NCBI GenBank assembly: GCA_017531795.1
Contig: JAFXKH010000036.1
Coordinates: forward strand, 1 to 39,354
Direction: 5' to 3'
Source of the DNA: Clostridia bacterium
GTDB taxonomy: Bacteria; Bacillota; Clostridia; Christensenellales; Pumilibacteraceae
Length of the DNA stretch: 39,354 nucleotides
Position 1 is the first letter of the stretch. Each line of letters opens with the position of its first letter. A model generated the notes under the pieces. The model did not search any database, had not been told where the DNA came from, and was given only the letters and a program-made list of their open reading frames with translations. Positions 1 through 6,451 of the stretch are shown here, piece by piece. The translations under genes were made by a program, and so were the position numbers.

Positions 1-54
1 GAACTGGGGATCAAGGCTTTGCAGGCCCATGCCTTACCACTTGGCTATGGTACC
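1..54 (-). tRNA. tRNA-Cys (anticodon GCA), 3' part cut by window edge
   Basis: Read on the minus strand, this is the 5' part of a tRNA. The acceptor arm GGTACCA (54 to 48) is followed by TA, a D-arm with stem GCC/GGC and loop AAGTGGTAA, and an anticodon loop CTGCAAA (24 to 18) with anticodon GCA at 22 to 20. The variable region and the start of the T-arm (TTC at the edge) follow. GCA decodes UGC/UGU, so the isotype is cysteine, and the D-arm and anticodon loop look like other Firmicutes tRNA-Cys. The 3' acceptor strand lies outside the window, so acceptor pairing cannot be checked. The anticodon stem has a U-U opposition at its outer end. Confidence 0.9.
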
Positions 55-81
55 ACGACCAACATTCCGTTGCGCTTATAT

Positions 82-110
82 AATATAGCAGAATTTAAAT
101 TAAAACGCAA
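82..110 (-). promoter_or_regulatory. sigma-A type promoter of tRNA-Cys
   Basis: On the minus strand, TTGCGT (110-105) and TATATT (87-82) are separated by 17 bases. They end 27 bases before the tRNA 5' end. The rest of the gap to the next gene (111-217) is AT-rich, with no convincing promoter on the plus strand. Confidence 0.55.
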
Positions 111-217
111 CCGTTTTGACCTATATTTTTTATGGAATTTAAATGAAAAAAGCCATTTTTCGTAATTATATTTGAGTGTAAAATATATTCTTGTGCATAA
201 AATACTATTGAGGATTT

Positions 218-940
218 ATGTACGAAGTAGATTTAATTGCTAATATAGACAAACGTGGAAGGATGGAACAAATAAGAGAAGATATTAACGTCACGTTGAA
301 AGGGATTGCCGTAACGGCATTTACAATAAATAAAAACTATTGCAAGCTGAGCGTGGGCGGTGAAGAAAGGTACAGAAAAGAAATTTTTACAGCCATTTCC
401 ATGCAGATATACGAACTCGTGCTTAAAATCAAATACGATTATATATATGCCGAGTTATTGAAATTGTTGAAACCGAGTTTTAGTTTGCGTTTACTTGTAA
501 AAGCGTTGACTTGCTTTGAAAAGACGGAAGAAAGGGAATCCTTTATGCGTTGCATTATCGTTAATAATAAAATCAACTTGGACGGGGTGTGTAATTTTCT
601 TGTCAGAAAGTTTCAAGACAGATGGAAAGAAGTGTGTTTGCTTACTTTGAACAATAGTTGTTATTTACAAGACGAAGAAATAATGTATGAGCTTATTCGA
701 TATTTAATAGACTTTGAAAAAATTGATTATCATAGTTGCGATTTATATTGCGTTGGGGGAAAGTATCGGGTAGTCGAATACGAGAATGAAAAGGAAATAG
801 CCGAAAGTTATTTTGACGACTATGAAAAAATGTTGTGCAGACTGATAGATTTTTCTCCGCGCTTAACCGTTGCTCGCGGATTTGAAGACAAAAAAGAGTA
901 CGAGACGTTATTCTTTGTTTTTGGCGCAAAAGGTTGTTAA
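218..940 (+). CDS. Putative YtxC-like protein (sporulation-associated family, weak match)
   Basis: This 240-residue protein has no signal peptide or membrane segment. It starts at an ATG behind GAGGA (about 209-213). The N-terminal third is poorly conserved. The C-terminal half has features recalled from the YtxC family: an INLDGVCNFLVRKF segment near residues 118-131 (compare a 'l..egF..FRl..Y' pattern), a helical stretch with LIRYLIDFEK, and a tail of the form LIDFSPRLTVA...FFVFG. YtxC proteins occur in spore formers and have no established biochemical role. The gene stands alone between the tRNA and the yajC promoter. The family call comes from pattern resemblance only; the fact that it is a gene (good SD, full-length frame, typical codon use) is much firmer. 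Confidence 0.5.
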   Translation: MYEVDLIANIDKRGRMEQIREDINVTLKGIAVTAFTINKNYCKLSVGGEERYRKEIFTAISMQIYELVLKIKYDYIYAELLKLLKPSFSLRLLVKALTCFEKTEERESFMRCIIVNNKINLDGVCNFLVRKFQDRWKEVCLLTLNNSCYLQDEEIMYELIRYLIDFEKIDYHSCDLYCVGGKYRVVEYENEKEIAESYFDDYEKMLCRLIDFSPRLTVARGFEDKKEYETLFFVFGAKGC

Positions 941-976
941 TTTTTGCGTGAAAATTCGTTATAATGGTAAAATTAC

Positions 977-1005
977 TTGCAAATAGTTGATATTTCGGTT
1001 ATACT
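977..1005 (+). promoter_or_regulatory. Sigma-A promoter of yajC
   Basis: TTGCAA (977-982) and TATACT (1000-1005) are spaced by 17 bases. The predicted start of transcription is near 1012, which leaves about 22 nt of leader carrying the SD TTGGAG (1021-1026). This is also why the ATG at 977, inside the -35 box, is not the start codon. Confidence 0.75.
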
Positions 1006-1033
1006 ATACGTAATTAAATTTTGGAGACGTTAT

Positions 1034-1504
1034 ATGTTATTTAATTTATTCTCAGAAGCGCAAAATACGACCGCTACTACAGGTTGTAATAATGCAGGGG
1101 TTATGACTCCTATCCTTATCGTCGTTGCCGTACTCTTTGTCGGCGCTATGATCGTATACCCTATGATTTCCAGAAAGAGAAATAAGAAAAATGAAGAATC
1201 CAGAGTAAACTCTTTATCGGTTGGCGATACTATTGAAACGGTAGGCGGTATTATCGGCGTTGTAAAAGAAATCAAAGATTATGGCAACAGAAAAGAACTT
1301 ATTATTCAGTCTGGTGATGAAAACGGAACAACATTAAGCATTGATATTAAGGCATTGTATTTGGTTTTGAATAAAGTTTCAGCGCCTGCTTGTCCGGTTA
1401 CCGTAGTGGAAGAAGCTCAAACGGAGCCGTTCACCGAAGAAACGGGCGAAAATGCTGATAAAGAACAAAAGACGGAAGAAAAGGACGAAAACAGCGCAAA
1501 TTGA
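1034..1504 (+). CDS. yajC: Preprotein translocase accessory subunit YajC
   Basis: YajC is a small single-span membrane protein that associates with SecD-SecF and the SecYEG channel. This 156-residue protein has a short N-terminus, one hydrophobic segment (about residues 24-44) followed by a basic stop-transfer run, then the conserved cytoplasmic core with SLSVGDTIETVGGIIGVV (about 60-77), which is the family signature. The C-terminal 35 residues are an acidic, Glu/Thr/Lys-rich tail longer than in the shortest YajC proteins. The start at 1034 is chosen because TTGGAG lies 7 bases upstream; a longer frame from 977 would overlap the promoter. It heads the sec/SCIFF block and is followed by a hairpin terminator. 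Confidence 0.93.
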   Translation: MLFNLFSEAQNTTATTGCNNAGVMTPILIVVAVLFVGAMIVYPMISRKRNKKNEESRVNSLSVGDTIETVGGIIGVVKEIKDYGNRKELIIQSGDENGTTLSIDIKALYLVLNKVSAPACPVTVVEEAQTEPFTEETGENADKEQKTEEKDENSAN

Positions 1505-1546
1505 TTTTTCGTCAAAACCCGACTTATTATTGCGTAATAGAAAGTC

Positions 1547-1585
1547 AAGCCTTCGAATAATGATATATTATTCGGAGGCTTTTTT
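1547..1585 (+). terminator. Hairpin terminator whose 3' arm contains the SD of the next gene
   Basis: A 15-bp stem (1547-1561 with 1567-1581, one G-U pair) has a 5-nt loop and a run of six T (1580-1585). The 3' arm contains CGGAGG (1573-1578), which is the SD of the ATG at 1586. The next start codon directly follows the T-run. Confidence 0.8.
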
Positions 1586-1984
1586 ATGGACAAAAATATT
1601 GGAACGCAGGGATCTCCCAAATATTATGCTATGGAAGTTATTAAAGCGCTTATCATTGCGCTGATAATTTCTTTGCTACTAGTGCTTTTATCAGCATTTT
1701 TGATTAAAACGTTTAATTGGGGAAACGAGTGTATTCCCATTATAAATCAAGTCATACGCACGCTCAGTATATTGATTGCGTCCTTGCTGTCCTTAAAATT
1801 ATCGGGACACGGTTGGGTGAGAGGAACAATCTTTGGGATGGTTTATGCAATTTTTGCTTTCATAATTTTCTCTTTGCTGGGCGGAGGATTTACTTTTGAT
1901 ATTACTTTACTTAACAACGTGGTAATATCAATGGCGGCGGGACTTGTCAGCGGAATTATTTCTATGCTAATAAGAAGAAACTGA
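1586..1984 (+). CDS. TIGR04086 family small membrane protein
   Basis: This 132-residue protein has four hydrophobic segments (about residues 18-43, 50-70, 78-98 and 106-128) and short loops. It fits the TIGR04086 family, small membrane proteins of Clostridia and Bacilli with no known function that often sit next to yajC and the SCIFF gene. Conserved-looking features are the Gly-rich turn SLLGGGF and a C-terminal segment ending in RR. The start follows CGGAGG at 1573-1578 by 7 bases. That SD lies in the 3' arm of the preceding terminator, so read-through or breathing of the hairpin should affect its translation. No promoter of its own is seen between 1505 and 1585. Confidence 0.8.
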   Translation: MDKNIGTQGSPKYYAMEVIKALIIALIISLLLVLLSAFLIKTFNWGNECIPIINQVIRTLSILIASLLSLKLSGHGWVRGTIFGMVYAIFAFIIFSLLGGGFTFDITLLNNVVISMAAGLVSGIISMLIRRN

Positions 1985-2004
1985 AAAAAACCCTTATTTT
2001 ACAC

Positions 2005-2033
2005 TTGCATTTTTAACGAGTTTAATGTATAAT
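2005..2033 (+). promoter_or_regulatory. Sigma-A promoter of the SCIFF/scfB unit
   Basis: TTGCAT (2005-2010) and TATAAT (2028-2033) are separated by 17 bases. The box ends 24 bases before the SCIFF start codon. It indicates that the peptide and its maturase are transcribed independently of yajC. Confidence 0.75.
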
Positions 2034-2057
2034 ATTATAAAACTTGGAGGTTTTATA

Positions 2058-2226
2058 ATGAAGCACATTAAAGTTATCGCAAAGAATACTATTTGTAAAG
2101 AAAAAGGTACCGGCTGTGGCGAGTGCAACCGGATGTCAGTCCGCTTGTAAGACGAGCTGTACTGTGGGCAATCAGTCTTGCGAACAGAAAAAAACAAACA
2201 GAAGCGAAAAAGTAAGACAGGATTAA
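2058..2226 (+). pseudogene. scfA: SCIFF ranthipeptide precursor, frame-shifted
   Basis: SCIFF is the six-cysteine peptide modified by ScfB, and it is nearly universal in Clostridia. Behind the SD TTGGAGG, the ATG at 2058 opens MKHIKVIAKN, matching the usual MKHIK start. It then reaches C13, C20 and C23 (GCGEC) but reads into a stop at 2148-2150 after 30 codons. From 2128, in the next frame, the sequence continues TGCQSACKTSCTVGNQSC and ends at TAA 2224-2226. Thus the six core cysteines (2115, 2124 | 2134, 2146, 2158, 2179) are all present but lie in two frames. Family spacing C-x2-C-x3-C-x3-C-x3-C predicts one more residue at the junction, so a 2-base loss explains it better than a 1-base gain. 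The tail after the last Cys (EQKKTNRSEKVRQD) is longer than usual. An assembly error, a real mutation or recoding are all possible. Confidence 0.88.
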
Positions 2227-2229
2227 TAA

Positions 2230-3564
2230 ATGGTTCATGTATATGAATGCTTAGGGCGTCATTTCCTGCTTGACGTAGAAAGTGGCTCTGTTTTTGTCGT
2301 TGATGAACTGACGGCAAAATTAATAGAAAAACGTTCTCCTTCTGCAAAGGCAAAAGGAGATTTTTCTAAGTTCACGAAAGAAGAAATAACCGAGGCGGAG
2401 AGCGAAATAGACGAACTCATAAAAGAAGGCGTATTGTTTTCATCCGAACCGGTACATCCCGAGCCTGTATATAAAGGAATCGTAAAAGCTTTATGTCTGA
2501 ACATAGCGCACGGATGCAATTTACGTTGCAAGTATTGTTTTGCTGAGGACGGACAGTATCACGGCGAGCAAGATTTTATGAGCGTAGAAACCGCAAAGCG
2601 CGCAATTGATTTTTTAATTGCCCGAAGCGGAAACAGACGCAGATTGGAAGTTGATTTCTTCGGCGGAGAACCGCTTCTCAACATGGAAGCAGTTAAAGCG
2701 ACGATTGACTATGCGAGAAGTATCGAAAAGGAAGCGGGGAAGGAATTTCGCTTTACGATAACTACGAACGCTGTCGCGCTTACCGACGAACTTATTGAGT
2801 ATTTTAACAAAGAAATGTTTAACGTCGTTCTCAGTATTGACGGAAGAAAAGAAGTTCACGACAGCGTGAGAATAGACGTGGCAGGTAAAGGTTCGTTTGA
2901 CAAGGCGTTAAGGTCTTCTCTGAAACTCGTGCAATCGCGTGGAGATAAAAGTTATTACGTTCGTGGTACGTTTACCGCAAAAAATCTTGATTTTGCCAAA
3001 GATATACTTGCATTAAACGATTACGGGTTTGGACAAGTTTCGCTTGAACCCGTCGTTTTGCCGGTTGGAGATCCGTTAGCTTTAAAAGAAGAGCATATAG
3101 AAACGCTTAAAGAACAATACGAAATTCTTGCAAAAGAGTATTTGACGCGTCGCGCGGAAGGTAAGGAATTCGGATTTTTCCACTTCAATATAGACATTTA
3201 TAACGGACCTTGCGCAAGCAAACGATTGGTTGGTTGTAACGCAGGCGACGAATATCTGGCGATTGCTCCGAACGGAAATATTTATCCTTGCCATAGATTT
3301 GACGGTATTGACGAATATATCATCGGCAACGTAAACGACGGAACGTTCAGCAATGAGTTACCTCAGATGTTTGCTACAACGAATCTTACCAAAAAAGAAG
3401 AGTGTAATAACTGTTGGGCAAAATATTATTGTAGCGGTGGTTGCGCGGCAAACTCAATACAAATTTGCGGTGGCATAACGAAACCGTATAAAATAGGTTG
3501 CGAGCTTATGAAAAAGAGAGTGGAATGCGCGCTTGCTATTGCCGCAATCGAAGCAAATGGCTAA
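2230..3564 (+). CDS. scfB: SCIFF peptide maturase, radical SAM/SPASM protein
   Basis: ScfB installs thioether links between SCIFF cysteines and the alpha carbons of acceptor residues, using S-adenosylmethionine and Fe-S clusters. The N-terminal about 85 residues resemble a peptide-recognition (RRE-like) region. The radical SAM cluster motif is CNLRCKYC (C96, C100, C103), followed by the FFGGEPL segment near residue 140. The C-terminal SPASM region is Cys-rich, with YPCHRF and the cluster CNNCWAKYYCSGGC. At 444 residues it is close to family length and has no disruption. The ATG lies 3 bases after the stop of the shifted SCIFF frame, with a weak SD (ACAGGA). An intact maturase beside a frame-shifted substrate is the key oddity here. 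Confidence 0.95.
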   Translation: MVHVYECLGRHFLLDVESGSVFVVDELTAKLIEKRSPSAKAKGDFSKFTKEEITEAESEIDELIKEGVLFSSEPVHPEPVYKGIVKALCLNIAHGCNLRCKYCFAEDGQYHGEQDFMSVETAKRAIDFLIARSGNRRRLEVDFFGGEPLLNMEAVKATIDYARSIEKEAGKEFRFTITTNAVALTDELIEYFNKEMFNVVLSIDGRKEVHDSVRIDVAGKGSFDKALRSSLKLVQSRGDKSYYVRGTFTAKNLDFAKDILALNDYGFGQVSLEPVVLPVGDPLALKEEHIETLKEQYEILAKEYLTRRAEGKEFGFFHFNIDIYNGPCASKRLVGCNAGDEYLAIAPNGNIYPCHRFDGIDEYIIGNVNDGTFSNELPQMFATTNLTKKEECNNCWAKYYCSGGCAANSIQICGGITKPYKIGCELMKKRVECALAIAAIEANG

Positions 3565-3612
3565 CAAAAGAGTAAAATGACGAAAAATTCACAAACAAAG
3601 GTGATTAAATGT

Positions 3613-3642
3613 TTGACTTAGGTTGCCATATTATTATATAAT
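3613..3642 (+). promoter_or_regulatory. Sigma-A promoter of secD-secF
   Basis: TTGACT (3613-3618) and TATAAT (3637-3642) are separated by 18 bases. Transcription should start near 3649. Confidence 0.72.
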
Positions 3643-3648
3643 CTCATA

Positions 3649-3664
3649 GTACGACTAATCGTAC
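3649..3664 (+). other. Small hairpin at the predicted 5' end of the secD mRNA
   Basis: GTACGA and TCGTAC form a perfect 6-bp stem around the loop CTAA. It would sit at the very 5' end of the transcript from the promoter at 3613-3642. GTACGAC also occurs twice as a direct repeat (3649 and 3661). A role in mRNA stability is possible but unproven. Confidence 0.4.
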
Positions 3665-3689
3665 GACTTGTAAAGGCATAAATTACGAA

Positions 3690-5150
3690 ATGAAAAGAAA
3701 ATCATCAATCTTTAAGTTTATACTTGTCGTAGCCATAACGATTATTGGAATCGTTATGTCTTTTGTGCGTATAGACTTTTCGGTGGGCGGTGATAGTCAC
3801 TCATACGGTGTTGTTTCGTCGATTAAGCTTGGACTTGACCTTAAAGGCGGTGTATACGCAGTATATGAAGCGGAAGAGTCCAATCCTGATGATCAGCGTA
3901 TGAACGGTACAGTTACGCAGCTTACCAATCTTTTGACAGCAAAAGGTTATTCAGAAGCAACGGTAGTTCGCGAGGGATCGAATCGTATTCGTGTCGAAGT
4001 TCCTGACGTGGACGAGCCCGGTGAAATTTTTAAGATTATAGGCGAACCTGCTGATCTTGAATTCGTGCTTTCTCCTGACGGAAATCAGAACGGAGAAACC
4101 ATTTTTACCGGTGACGTGGTTACGAACGCTTACGTAACGTCGGATGACGCTCGTCAACCTGCGGTTGGCTTATCGTTTAATTCTGACGGTGCTAGAAGGT
4201 TTGGCGAAGTAACGTCTGCAAACGTAGGTAAATTTATAAAGATTTATCTCGTTAAAGGTGGAGAAAGGCAAAATCCTGCGATCTCGACCGCAATGATTAA
4301 TACCGCGGTAATGGGTGGAAACGCAATCATATCGGGTACTTTTACTTATGAAGAAGCGCAGAATCTTTCTGACCAGATTATGAGTGGTACGTTTGCCGTT
4401 ACTTTGGGACTTATTGAAAGTAGTGTCGTTGATCCTACACTTGGTACTGGCGCGCTTGCGGCAGGTCTTATCGGAGGCGCGATTGCTTTCCTTCTCATAA
4501 TGTTATTTATGAGCGTGTTCTATCGTATGATGGGTATGGTTGCTTGTGTAACAATGCTTGCCTATATGGTTATGATGTTCGTGCTTCTGGCAACTTTCCC
4601 TCTCATTCAGTTATCATTGCCCGGCATTGCAGGTATCATCTTGTCGCTTGGTATGATGGTCGACGGTAACGTAATTATTTATGAGAGAATAAAGGATGAG
4701 TATAGAAATGGCAAGTCTTTACTTGCCGCATACCACGCAGGTTTCAGAAAAGCGACTAATGCTATCGTGGACGGAAACGTAACGACGATAATTGCTGCAA
4801 TAATGCTTCTTATTTTTGGTACGGGTACTGTTTCGGGATTTGGTTTGACGCTACTTATAGGCTTGGTGCTTTCTATAATATCGTCTTTGGTTCTTACAAG
4901 ATTCTTACTTAAATGGACTATTGCTATTTGGGGTACTGATCCCAAGTTGTATAGATTGCGCAGAAAAGAAGGGTTTAACGAATTGGACGAAGAGCAGTAT
5001 GTTCCCGTAATTAAGCCCAAGAAAGAGCGAAAAGCCAAAAAAGTAGTTGAAAAGGTTACTCAACCCGAACCCAAATCCGAACAAATTGAAGAAAAATCTT
5101 CCGATAAAGATGATTTCGACAAACTTTTCGGCGATATAGGAGGTAACTAA
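3690..5150 (+). CDS. secD: Protein translocase subunit SecD
   Basis: SecD, with SecF, uses the proton motive force to help pull exported proteins through the Sec channel. The 486-residue protein has an N-terminal membrane span (about 9-26) and the family motif LGLDLKGG (47-54). A periplasm-type extracellular domain of about 200 residues follows, then five further spans from about residue 255 containing GMMVDGNVIIYERIKDE. The Lys/Glu-rich cytoplasmic tail (about 425-486) is longer than in minimal SecD proteins. The SD is weak (AAAGG about 12 bases upstream). SecD and SecF are separate genes here, as in most Clostridia, and secF starts 1 base after the secD stop. Confidence 0.96.
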   Translation: MKRKSSIFKFILVVAITIIGIVMSFVRIDFSVGGDSHSYGVVSSIKLGLDLKGGVYAVYEAEESNPDDQRMNGTVTQLTNLLTAKGYSEATVVREGSNRIRVEVPDVDEPGEIFKIIGEPADLEFVLSPDGNQNGETIFTGDVVTNAYVTSDDARQPAVGLSFNSDGARRFGEVTSANVGKFIKIYLVKGGERQNPAISTAMINTAVMGGNAIISGTFTYEEAQNLSDQIMSGTFAVTLGLIESSVVDPTLGTGALAAGLIGGAIAFLLIMLFMSVFYRMMGMVACVTMLAYMVMMFVLLATFPLIQLSLPGIAGIILSLGMMVDGNVIIYERIKDEYRNGKSLLAAYHAGFRKATNAIVDGNVTTIIAAIMLLIFGTGTVSGFGLTLLIGLVLSIISSLVLTRFLLKWTIAIWGTDPKLYRLRRKEGFNELDEEQYVPVIKPKKERKAKKVVEKVTQPEPKSEQIEEKSSDKDDFDKLFGDIGGN

Positions 5151-5151
5151 T

Positions 5152-6393
5152 ATGAAATTCAATCTTCATTCATCAGACCTCAAAATCGTAGAAAAGAAAA
5201 AGTTATGGTTCGCTATTCCAGTAATCGTTCTTGCTATCGCCGTTGTTTTTGGAGTAATCTTTGGATTTGTATTCAAGGGCGACGTACTTAATCTTGGTAT
5301 GGACTTTACGGGCGGTTATACGCTTACCGTAAAAATCGGCGCAAGTCTTGACGATGATGGGTTTAGAAAAGAGAAAGAACAGGCAATAACGAATATTATT
5401 GAAAATCCTGATCCTAATAAGTATGATACTTCCACAGTAGGTACGATCGAAGGCCTTGCAGTTAAGAATATAACGGTACAGGGCGAGGGCGCGGATAAAG
5501 CGTTGTACGTTAAGTTTACTGCCAGCGATTATAATTATCAGATTATGATGGGCGACGACAGTACTGAAGGTATTATTGAAATTTTATCAGATCTTATCAA
5601 AGAAGATCTTTTCAAGGACGATCCATATTCAGGTAGCGTACAGAGTGGATCTTCTGTCAGCGCAACCGTAAGTTCTGAGTTGCTTATTACTTGTATCTGC
5701 GGTATCGTAATGGCGTTAGCATTAATGCTTATCTATATCGGAATCAGATTCGAGTTGGTTTCTGGTATAGTCGCGCTTATTTGCTTGATGCATGATATCG
5801 GTATTATGTTCCTGTTTATGCTTATAGGACACATTGAAATAACGAGTACTTTCGTGGCAGCGTTGATTACTATACTTGGTTATTCTATTAACAATACGAT
5901 TATTATCTTTGATAAAGTCAGAGATAATGTCAAGACTTATCCTCACACTTCCACACCTTCCAAGATTGCAAACGACGCAGTAAGGGATACCATTGTTCGT
6001 TCAATCAATACGACGGCGACCACGTTTATTACCGTACTTATGGTTGCTATCGTATCGGCAATTTTTGGTGTTGGAGATTTGATTGTATTCTGTCTTCCTT
6101 TGATGGCAGGTCTTATCGCAGGTACTTTCTCTTCAATGTTCCTCGCGCCTACAATTTGGGCTATCTGGAAAGCAAAGACGAGCAAAAAGAAGCCTACTGT
6201 GGTTACATTGCCTCCGGAAACGAAATCGGACGATTTCCTTGACGGTTTGACCGAAAACGTTCCGCCTGTTGCAGAAACGGAAGTTAATTATGAGGAAAAT
6301 ACAGAACAGCCTACGGCAGACGTTGCTAAAGAAACTGAACAAGTGAATACGGACATTGAAGACGAGTCTTCTAATCCCGAAAAAGGAAACTAA
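5152..6393 (+). CDS. secF: Protein translocase subunit SecF
   Basis: This is the partner of SecD in the membrane. At 413 residues it has a first span at about 19-41 and the signature LGMDFTGG (48-55). A small extracellular domain follows, then five spans from about residue 180, including the SINNTIIIFDKVRDN segment. The C-terminal about 60 residues are highly acidic (Glu, Asp, Thr), an extension beyond the usual SecF core and likely disordered. A strong SD (AGGAGG) lies 5-10 bases upstream and overlaps the end of secD, so the two are translated together. A terminator follows. Confidence 0.96.
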   Translation: MKFNLHSSDLKIVEKKKLWFAIPVIVLAIAVVFGVIFGFVFKGDVLNLGMDFTGGYTLTVKIGASLDDDGFRKEKEQAITNIIENPDPNKYDTSTVGTIEGLAVKNITVQGEGADKALYVKFTASDYNYQIMMGDDSTEGIIEILSDLIKEDLFKDDPYSGSVQSGSSVSATVSSELLITCICGIVMALALMLIYIGIRFELVSGIVALICLMHDIGIMFLFMLIGHIEITSTFVAALITILGYSINNTIIIFDKVRDNVKTYPHTSTPSKIANDAVRDTIVRSINTTATTFITVLMVAIVSAIFGVGDLIVFCLPLMAGLIAGTFSSMFLAPTIWAIWKAKTSKKKPTVVTLPPETKSDDFLDGLTENVPPVAETEVNYEENTEQPTADVAKETEQVNTDIEDESSNPEKGN

Positions 6394-6400
6394 AATTTTT

Positions 6401-6432
6401 AAAAGCCTTCTGTCTTATTTCAGAAGGCTTTT
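6401..6432 (+). terminator. Terminator after secF
   Basis: AAAAGCCTTCTG (6401-6412) pairs perfectly with CAGAAGGCTTTT (6421-6432) around an 8-nt loop. The sequence after it is T-rich. It separates secDF from recJ. Confidence 0.85.
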
Positions 6433-6451
6433 GAATTATTTTTAATGATTT

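Noticed and set aside
1452..1664. 70-codon plus-strand frame spanning the yajC end and the TIGR04086 start
   Set aside because: It runs through a terminator and overlaps two better-supported genes in another frame; the translation is basic and unpatterned.
2127..2148. Programmed ribosomal frameshift in the SCIFF gene
   Set aside because: The needed shift is +1 or -2, and no slippery codon or stimulatory stem is visible at the junction. Family cysteine spacing favours a 2-base loss. Kept as a possibility in the finding but not called.
3565..3612. 14-codon frame (MTKNSQ...) between scfB and secD as a leader peptide or second precursor
   Set aside because: It has one Cys only, no SD, and runs through the secD -35 box.
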